Assembly: GCA_964484255.1 (NCBI GenBank)
Contig: CAZAEH010000026.1
Coordinates: 1 to 19,365 of the forward strand
Length of the DNA stretch: 19,365 nucleotides
Direction of reading: 5' to 3'
From: UBA6215 sp964484255
GTDB lineage: Bacteria > Omnitrophota > Gorgyraeia > Pluralincolimonadales > Pluralincolimonadaceae
In this document: positions 13,994 through 19,365 of the stretch, in pieces
Numbering within the stretch: position 1 is the stretch's first letter
Layout: every line of letters starts with the position of its first letter
Position numbers and translations under genes: made by a program
Notes under the pieces: generated by a model
What the model was told of the DNA's origin: nothing
The model's input: only the letters and a program-made list of their open reading frames with translations
The model's database searches: none

Positions 13994-14659
13994 ATAGTCT
14001 TTCTTAAGAATATCCCTATAGAAATACCCGCGGAGCTTGTCCTTTCCCGCCTAAAATTTGCGAAATACAAGACGAAGGCGGATAAGAGGGTCATGTCATT
14101 CATCTCTTCTGTAATGGAAGAGGGACTTTCGCTGGTTGAGTCCAAAGCCGTATTCAATATATACGACATAACCGTAAAGGGGCCGAAGATCGGATTTTCC
14201 GCTTCCGGGTTTAAGGTAGAGAGTTCTTCCCTCGCGAAACATATCAAGGGATCGGTGAAAGCAGCGTTATTCGCCTGCACGATAGGGAAGGACCTTCCCG
14301 AAAAGATCAATTCGTATGTAAAAAGCGGAGAAATAGCGCGGGCGACAGTCTTGGATGCGGTGGGTTCCGAGGCAGCAGAAGCCCTTGCAGACGCTATCGA
14401 TAAGGCTGTGACCAAGAACGCCGGTTCCGAGGGCTTCTCGACCATCACGCGTTTCAGCCCGGGATATGGGGACTGGTCGGTCTTTGACCAAGTGAAGATA
14501 TTAAAGGTTTTAAAAGCGGCGAAGATAGGGGTGCGTGCCACAAAGAGTTGTATAATGCTGCCGGAAAAATCCGTTACAGCATGCATAGGGCTGGTCAGGG
14601 CCGGGCATAAACCTATAAGGAAGGTATATGAAAGGGATATTAGCAAGGTTAAAAAATGA
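13994..14659 (+). CDS. Stand-alone cobalamin-dependent methionine synthase activation protein, probable ATA start
   Basis: In E. coli MetH the C-terminal activation domain binds SAM and re-methylates oxidised cobalamin. Here it is a separate protein of about 221 residues. Visible features are LKNIPIEIPAELVLSRLKFAKYKT at the N-terminus, LSLVESKAVFNIYDI, CTIGKDLPEKI, DAVGSEAAEALADA, and the SAM-site motif TRFSPGYGDWSVFDQ of short activation proteins. The frame is clearly coding upstream of the first ATG (14093), since the family's conserved N-terminal helix is encoded there. AGGAGG six bases before ATA 13994 makes this the preferred start. An alternative is +1 frameshifting from metF. Starting at 14093 would lose about 33 conserved residues. 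It overlaps metH by 32 bases, its presumed partner. Confidence 0.8.
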   Translation: MVFLKNIPIEIPAELVLSRLKFAKYKTKADKRVMSFISSVMEEGLSLVESKAVFNIYDITVKGPKIGFSASGFKVESSSLAKHIKGSVKAALFACTIGKDLPEKINSYVKSGEIARATVLDAVGSEAAEALADAIDKAVTKNAGSEGFSTITRFSPGYGDWSVFDQVKILKVLKAAKIGVRATKSCIMLPEKSVTACIGLVRAGHKPIRKVYERDISKVKK

Positions 14660-17057
14660 AATACTCATATATGATGGCGCTCTAGGGACCGTACTGCAAG
14701 AGACGGGAGCGCTCAAGGCGGGAGCCTGCCCGGAAGAGCTCAATATCTCCAACCCCGGGGTGATCGGCAGCATACACCGCAGTTATATAGATGCCGGCGC
14801 GGATATCATTGAAACTAATTCATTCGGCGCGAGCAGATTGAAACTTGCTTCTTACGGCCTTGAGAAGGATGCCGACAGGATCAATTATGAAGCGGCGCGG
14901 ATAGCCAAGTCCGTTGCTTTGGGGTATCACAGGAGGAAGATATATGTAGCCGGTTCGGTCGGGCCGCTTGACAGGCAGATAAGCCCCCTCGGCGACCTTT
15001 CGTTCGATGAGGCGGTCAAGGCCTTCGAGGACCAGATAAGACAGCTTAAGGAGGGCGGTTGCGATCTCGTGATACTCGAGACCTTCGCCGATATAAAGGA
15101 ACTTAAAGCGGCGGTCATTGCGGCCAAGGAGATAGGCGGGTTGCCTATCCAGGCCCAGATGACTTTTGAAGGAGGCGAGCGCAGTACCTACGGCACCACT
15201 CCTTCCGCTTTTGCTGTTCTGTTGAATTCACTGGGCGCGGATATCATTGGCACCAACTGTTCTACCGGGCCGAAAGAGCTGTTGAACGTTATAAAAGAGA
15301 TATCCCCCCGGACTGACAGGTTTATATCCTGCCAGCCGAACGCAGGATTGCCGGAATTGCGTGAAGGCAGGACATATTTTCCCGAGACCCCCAAGGCATT
15401 CGCGGGATATGCAGCCGAGTTCGCTGCGCTCGGCGTCAACCTTATAGGCGGATGTTGCGGGACCACGCCTGAGCATATCAGGGAAGTAAACAGGGTTTTA
15501 CGCGGCAGGAAACCCCGGCGCCGGAAATACATACCGGCTTTCAGACTTTCTTCGCGCACGAAGACCATTGAGCTTAATGCCAAAACAAGGCCTCTTATTA
15601 TAGGCGAGAGGATAAATCCCACCGGCAGGAAGGACCTTCAGGGAGAGATAAGGCAAGGCAAGAACGTTATTATAAGACGGGAAGCTATAGAACAGTCACG
15701 TAAAGGCGCAGATATACTCGATGTCAATGTCGGGGTTCCCGGCATCCGCGAGCAGGATACGATCGCATCTGCCGTGGAAGCCGTACAAGCGGTAAGTGAA
15801 GCGCCGATATCGATAGACAGCACGAATCCGTTCGCTGTTGAGGCGGCCCTCAAGGAAACCGCAGGAAAGCCTTTGATAAATTCCGTTAACGGGGAAAAAG
15901 AAAAGATCGCCTCGATACTTCCCCTGGCCAGGAAATACGGAGCAGCGGTGCTTGTGCTGGCGCTTGACAAATGCGGTATACCGAAGGACGCCAAGGCGCG
16001 CGTGAAGATAGCTTCAACGGTGATAAAGAAGGCCCTGGCGCTTGGCATACGTAAAGAAGATATAGTAGTCGACCCGCTTACGTTGGCGATATCGGCGGAA
16101 CCTGCACAGGCGGGAGAAACCATGAAAGCTATAAGAGATCTAAGGAAGGGCGGTTTCCCATGCTCGCTTGGCGTAAGCAATATATCGTTTGGCCTCCCAA
16201 ACAGGAGGAAGATCAATGCTGATTTCTTCTCATTAGCCCTTTCTTACGGACTCGACCTCGCGATAATCAACCCGAGTGACGACAATATGTTCTGGGTCGC
16301 GAAACGCAAGAAGAATGGGGCAGCTACGTATACCCGGGTAAAACAATTCCTGAAGGAAGCGCTGGATCCTGTTATACGTGTCCCGGCCAGATCCTCCAAG
16401 GCTAAACCGGGTAAGGAGAAAGATGCCAGGGCCCTCCTCACCGAAGCCGTGATTTACGGCGATAAGGAGAATATAGTGGCATATGTCGAACAGTCCCTGG
16501 CGCAAGGGATACCGCCTTTGGAGATAAACAGCGGTATATTGATCCCCGCCCTTGAGACTGTCGGGGAGAAATTCGGAAAGAGGGAGTACTTCCTCCCGCA
16601 GGTAATACTTTCGGCGGAAGCGGTCCAGCGCGCGTTCGGACGCCTCAAGAAAGAGATCAAGCCGGGGGAACAGGAGGACAAGGGAACAATCGTCTTTGCG
16701 ACCGTTGAAGGCGATATCCACGATATAGGCAAGAATATCGTCATATCGGTGCTCGAGAACCACGGTTACAGGATATTCGATCTTGGCAGGAGCGTGCCTG
16801 CCGATACCATAATCAAGGAAGCGGTAAAGAACAAGGCCGACATAATAGGCCTGAGCGCGCTGATGACCACCACGATGATACAGATGGAGCATGTCATTAA
16901 AGAGTTGAAGAAGAGGGAATTGAACTTCAAGACGATGGTTGGCGGCGCGGTGGTTAACGAGGCATTCGCCAGGCAGATAGGCGCCTCCGCTTATGCGCAT
17001 GACGCTATCGAAGCCGTTAATATCGTGAAGTCCCTCATGAAAGGAAACGCTCAATGA
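14628..17057 (+). CDS. metH: Cobalamin-dependent methionine synthase without activation domain
   Basis: MetH moves the methyl group of methyl-THF to homocysteine through methylcobalamin. The 809-residue protein has three modules. The homocysteine domain (1 to ~295) has zinc ligands C211 (GTNCSTGP) and C276/C277 (GGCCGTTPEH). The pterin-binding domain (~320-580) has IGERINPTGR, ADILDVNVG and ISIDSTNP. The cobalamin part has cap helices (~600-675; FLPQVILSAEAVQRAF) and the B12-binding motif DIHDIG with axial His698, then GLSALMTTTM. The usual C-terminal activation domain is absent; the gene just upstream supplies it in trans. ATG 14628 follows AAGGAAGG (14617-14624). It overlaps panB by four bases. 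The last step of methyl-group flow in this cluster is thus to methionine, not demonstrably to acetyl-CoA. Confidence 0.95.
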   Translation: MKGILARLKNEILIYDGALGTVLQETGALKAGACPEELNISNPGVIGSIHRSYIDAGADIIETNSFGASRLKLASYGLEKDADRINYEAARIAKSVALGYHRRKIYVAGSVGPLDRQISPLGDLSFDEAVKAFEDQIRQLKEGGCDLVILETFADIKELKAAVIAAKEIGGLPIQAQMTFEGGERSTYGTTPSAFAVLLNSLGADIIGTNCSTGPKELLNVIKEISPRTDRFISCQPNAGLPELREGRTYFPETPKAFAGYAAEFAALGVNLIGGCCGTTPEHIREVNRVLRGRKPRRRKYIPAFRLSSRTKTIELNAKTRPLIIGERINPTGRKDLQGEIRQGKNVIIRREAIEQSRKGADILDVNVGVPGIREQDTIASAVEAVQAVSEAPISIDSTNPFAVEAALKETAGKPLINSVNGEKEKIASILPLARKYGAAVLVLALDKCGIPKDAKARVKIASTVIKKALALGIRKEDIVVDPLTLAISAEPAQAGETMKAIRDLRKGGFPCSLGVSNISFGLPNRRKINADFFSLALSYGLDLAIINPSDDNMFWVAKRKKNGAATYTRVKQFLKEALDPVIRVPARSSKAKPGKEKDARALLTEAVIYGDKENIVAYVEQSLAQGIPPLEINSGILIPALETVGEKFGKREYFLPQVILSAEAVQRAFGRLKKEIKPGEQEDKGTIVFATVEGDIHDIGKNIVISVLENHGYRIFDLGRSVPADTIIKEAVKNKADIIGLSALMTTTMIQMEHVIKELKKRELNFKTMVGGAVVNEAFARQIGASAYAHDAIEAVNIVKSLMKGNAQ

Positions 17058-17914
17058 ATGCCGAACGCAGGAAGGTGACCATCCCCGATGTGCAGAAGAA
17101 GAAGGACGAACGCAGGAAGATAACCATGCTTACCGCATATGATTATCCTTCCGGGCGCCTTATTGACGAGGCGGGCTTGGACATGGTGCTTGTCGGCGAT
17201 TCGCTTGCCATGACGGTGCTCGGTTATGAATCCACGATACCAATCACCATGGATGAGATGATACACCATGCCAAGGCTGTCAGGCGCGGCGTAAAATATG
17301 CCCTGCTTGTAGGTGATATGCCTTTTATGACCTATAATATCGCCGAAAAAGAGACTGTTCGGAACGCCGGGCGGTTCATAAAAGAAGGCGGGTGCGCGGC
17401 CGTAAAGATCGAAGGCGGAGAGGAGATGTCCGGCACGGTGAAAACCCTGGTCAAGGCCGGGATACCCGTTCTCGGGCATATAGGCCTTACGCCCCAGACG
17501 GCTGCCCAACTTGGCGGGTTCAGGGTCCAGGGCAAAGATGCCAAGGGCGCTGCGAAACTTATCGATTCCGCTATGGCCCTTGAAAAGGCCGGATGCTTTG
17601 CCATTGTCCTTGAATGTGTACCGGATATGCTGGCTAAACTTATAACGGAAAAGATCGGCATACCGACCATAGGTATCGGCGCGGGCCCTTATTGTGACGG
17701 ACAGGTAATAGTAACCAACGATATGATAGGATTGTATGATAAGTTTACGCCGAAGTTCGTGAAGAAATACGCTGACCTTTGGCCGCAGATGCTTAATGCC
17801 TTTAAGAGGTATAAAGATGATGTGGAATCCGGGAACTTTCCGGCGCAGGAGCATAGTTTTGCGATGAATGGATCCGAACTGAAAAAGATCAAGTCCGTAA
17901 GGAGGACCAAATGA
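17054..17914 (+). CDS. panB: 3-methyl-2-oxobutanoate hydroxymethyltransferase (PanB)
   Basis: PanB adds a hydroxymethyl group from 5,10-methylene-THF to alpha-ketoisovalerate, giving ketopantoate, the first step to pantothenate and CoA. The 286-residue TIM-barrel protein has metal ligands D49 (VGDSLAMTVLG) and D88 (VGDMPFMTY), K118 (AVKIEGG), the catalytic E187 (VLECVP), and the motif GHIGLTPQTA. ATG overlaps the metH stop (ATGA). Its link to the cluster is chemical, because it consumes the methylene-THF made by the upstream enzymes. panE follows directly; panC and panD are not in the window. Assignment is secure. Confidence 0.97.
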   Translation: MNAERRKVTIPDVQKKKDERRKITMLTAYDYPSGRLIDEAGLDMVLVGDSLAMTVLGYESTIPITMDEMIHHAKAVRRGVKYALLVGDMPFMTYNIAEKETVRNAGRFIKEGGCAAVKIEGGEEMSGTVKTLVKAGIPVLGHIGLTPQTAAQLGGFRVQGKDAKGAAKLIDSAMALEKAGCFAIVLECVPDMLAKLITEKIGIPTIGIGAGPYCDGQVIVTNDMIGLYDKFTPKFVKKYADLWPQMLNAFKRYKDDVESGNFPAQEHSFAMNGSELKKIKSVRRTK

Positions 17915-18873
17915 AGATAGCGATCATCGGCCCAGGGGCCCTTGGTTGCCTCGTAGCCGCTTCTTTAGCAAGATCGGGCGAAGATGTTTGGCTGCTCGAC
18001 AAAGTCCAGGAACGCGCAAAGAAGATCAATAATAGCGGGATAAAGGTCGAGGGGATCGGGGAGTTCAGCGCCAAGGTGAGGGCCACCTGTGATGCAAAGG
18101 ATATAGAGGTCTGCGATCTTGTTATTGTTTGTGTCAAATCCTACGATACCGAGGAAGCCGTTAAGGAAGCTAAGGCCTCGATCGGCGACAATACCCTTGT
18201 CCTGACGCTCCAGAACGGCTTGGGAAACGAAGAGGTTATAGCTGAGATCGTAGGGCAGGAGAAAGTTGTCGGGGGGGTGACTTCGCACGGTTCGACGTAT
18301 GTCGGGGATGGAAAGGTCAGGCATGCAGGAAAAGGGGAGACGATAATAGGCAGATGGTATACTCCCCCCGCCCGCAAGGACGTGAAGAAATGGTATATTC
18401 CCCGCCGGAAGCTGGAAGAGATATCGGCCTTGCTAAAGAAAGCTTCATTCGAGACCAAGATATCCGACAATATAAAAGAGGTAATATGGTCTAAGCTGGT
18501 GATCAACGCCGGGATAAACGCCCTTGGCGCCCTGACGCGGCTTAAGAACGGTGACCTGTTCAGATATGAATGGACCAGGAACGTAATGAAACAGACCGTA
18601 ATGGAAGCGGTCAAGGTGGCTAAACGCCGCCGAATAAATCTGGTGTATTCAGACCCGGTAAAGAAGATAGAATCAGTCTGTTCTTCGAGTTTGGACAATG
18701 TCTGTTCTATGCTGCAGGATGTGATCGACGGCCAGAAGACGGAGATAGATTATATAAACGGGGCTATAGCCGCCGAAGGCGCAGCGCTAGGCGTTCCGAC
18801 CCCGGTAAATTCCGTCCTTACAGACCTCGTCAAGGCCCTGGAGACAGGTTACGGCAAACAGATCGGGAGGTAA
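17911..18873 (+). CDS. panE: 2-dehydropantoate 2-reductase (ketopantoate reductase)
   Basis: PanE reduces ketopantoate to pantoate, normally with NADPH. The 320-residue product begins MKIAIIGPGALGCLVAASLA (Rossmann GxGxxG, G7-G12) and has the catalytic Lys195 in WSKLVINAGINALGALT. SMLQDVIDGQKTEIDYINGAI carries Glu278, the equivalent of the E. coli substrate-binding Glu. Between the domains an extra stretch of about 20 residues (149-168, WYTPPARKDVKKWYIPRRKL) is not present in the common form. The Shine-Dalgarno AAGGAGG (17899-17905) is strong. It overlaps panB by four bases, making panB-panE a coupled pair. Ketopantoate reductase-family proteins can act on other substrates, but the panB context settles the role. 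Confidence 0.94.
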   Translation: MKIAIIGPGALGCLVAASLARSGEDVWLLDKVQERAKKINNSGIKVEGIGEFSAKVRATCDAKDIEVCDLVIVCVKSYDTEEAVKEAKASIGDNTLVLTLQNGLGNEEVIAEIVGQEKVVGGVTSHGSTYVGDGKVRHAGKGETIIGRWYTPPARKDVKKWYIPRRKLEEISALLKKASFETKISDNIKEVIWSKLVINAGINALGALTRLKNGDLFRYEWTRNVMKQTVMEAVKVAKRRRINLVYSDPVKKIESVCSSSLDNVCSMLQDVIDGQKTEIDYINGAIAAEGAALGVPTPVNSVLTDLVKALETGYGKQIGR

Positions 18874-18882
18874 TCAGGACCA

Positions 18883-19365
18883 ATGCATAGTGTCATAGAA
18901 AAGACGGTCTTGGCCGGTTCGATAATCATGCTTAAGGTTGAAGCTCCCATGGTTGTGCGAGAGGCGAAACCCGGCCAGTTTGTGGTTGTCAGGCTTGACG
19001 AGTTTGCGGAGAGGATACCCCTTACTATATGCGATATGGATAAGGATAAGGGTACCGTCACCATGATAATCCAGGAAGCAGGGAGGTCTACCAGGGACTT
19101 ATGTTCACTTAAGCCCGGCGATTTCATAAAGGATGTACTCGGTCCGCTTGGGAACCCGAGTGAGATAAAGAAGTTTGGCACGGTCGTTATGATAGGCGGC
19201 GGGGTCGGTTCAGCTGAACTCCTTAGCGTCGTGCGCGCTTTGAAAGAGGCGGGGAACAGGGTTATAACGATATTAGGGGCGCGTAACAGAGACCTGATTA
19301 TACTCGAAAGGACCTTCAGGGATATTGCCGATGAGGTCATCGTTACCACGGATGACGGAAGTTAC
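18883..19365 (+). CDS. Ferredoxin-NADP(+) reductase-type flavoprotein subunit (NfnA/SudB/PyrK-like), 3' truncated by window
   Basis: The 161 codons in the window encode an FAD domain (AKPGQFVVVRLDE, then RIPLTICD with the flavin-binding Arg, and VTMIIQEAGRST) and the start of an NAD(P) domain (GTVVMIGGGVGSAELLSVVRAL, ILGARNRDLIILE, TTDDGSY). This layout is shared by PyrK, the electron-transfer subunit of dihydroorotate dehydrogenase, and by NfnA/SudB of NADH-dependent reduced ferredoxin:NADP oxidoreductase. The RIPLTI and GARNRDLIILE wording favours the NfnA/SudB side. The gene downstream would decide: the large GltA-like NfnB subunit or pyrD. ATG 18883 lies nine bases after the panE stop; GGGAGG (18865-18870) is a possible Shine-Dalgarno at wide spacing. 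Supply of reduced cofactor to FolD, MetFV or PanE is an inference. Confidence 0.85.
   Translation, partial: MHSVIEKTVLAGSIIMLKVEAPMVVREAKPGQFVVVRLDEFAERIPLTICDMDKDKGTVTMIIQEAGRSTRDLCSLKPGDFIKDVLGPLGNPSEIKKFGTVVMIGGGVGSAELLSVVRALKEAGNRVITILGARNRDLIILERTFRDIADEVIVTTDDGSY

Noticed and set aside
13654..14646. Long open frame on the - strand (330 codons) opposite metF and the activation gene
   Set aside because: It lies wholly opposite two well-supported genes, its translation has low-complexity Ser/Ala/Phe character with no recognisable motif, and it has no spacing of its own. It is a mirror of codon bias.
14796..15249. Repeated 16-base string GGCGCGGATATCATTG at 14796-14811 and 15234-15249 in metH
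   Set aside because: Both copies encode the Gly-Ala-Asp-Ile-Ile strand ends of the barrel; it is a codon-level coincidence within one domain, not a mobile or regulatory repeat.
9484..19365. Claim of a full Wood-Ljungdahl pathway
   Set aside because: Only the methyl branch is present; no CODH/ACS, corrinoid iron-sulfur protein or formate dehydrogenase gene is in the window.

Overview
The window is a densely packed bacterial chromosome segment of about 19.4 kb. All 20 genes lie on the + strand, most with 1-32 bp overlaps or gaps under 10 bp. The only real intergenic space is 66 bp (9418-9483). No RNA genes, insertion sequences, CRISPR arrays or convincing terminators were seen. Base composition is balanced, with frequent ATA (Ile) and AGG/AGA (Arg) codons. 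A folate one-carbon set typical of strict anaerobes (Fhs, FchA, FolD, MetV/MetF), a MetH without its activation domain and an NfnA-type flavoprotein suggest an anaerobe, perhaps from an uncultured phylum such as Omnitrophota. That taxon is a guess from gene content and style, not a demonstrated assignment.

Region 1 (1-9417) is translation and housekeeping. It holds the 3' part of prfA, then prmC (which methylates the GGQ glutamine of release factors), murA, rpsP, trmD, rplS, rnhB, a histidine-phosphatase-family gene, a secreted TIM-barrel glycosidase-like gene, rlmN, and a large secreted protein of unknown family. The rpsP-trmD-rplS block lacks the rimM gene that usually sits between rpsP and trmD.

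Region 2 (9484-end) starts behind a near-consensus sigma70-type promoter placed only a few bases before the fhs start codon. It encodes the folate-bound one-carbon pathway in reaction order: Fhs (formate to 10-formyl-THF), FchA-like cyclohydrolase, FolD-like dehydrogenase, MetV plus MetF (methylene- to methyl-THF), a stand-alone MetH-activation protein, and a MetH with homocysteine, methyl-THF and cobalamin modules. It continues into panB (which uses methylene-THF), panE and a truncated NfnA/PyrK-like flavoprotein. This is the methyl branch of the Wood-Ljungdahl pathway joined to methionine and pantothenate synthesis. CODH/ACS is not in the window, so autotrophy cannot be claimed.

Two points deserve most attention. 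First, the FolD protein has lost the residues needed for cyclohydrolase activity (E. coli K54, Q98 and D121 are Q54, G98 and E121) plus a 16-residue folate-site loop, and it follows directly after a dedicated cyclohydrolase gene. Second, the MetH-activation gene has no ATG/GTG/TTG start at its conserved N-terminus. It has a perfect AGGAGG six bases before an ATA codon, and a CTT-TAG sequence at the metF stop offers a second possibility, +1 frameshifting.
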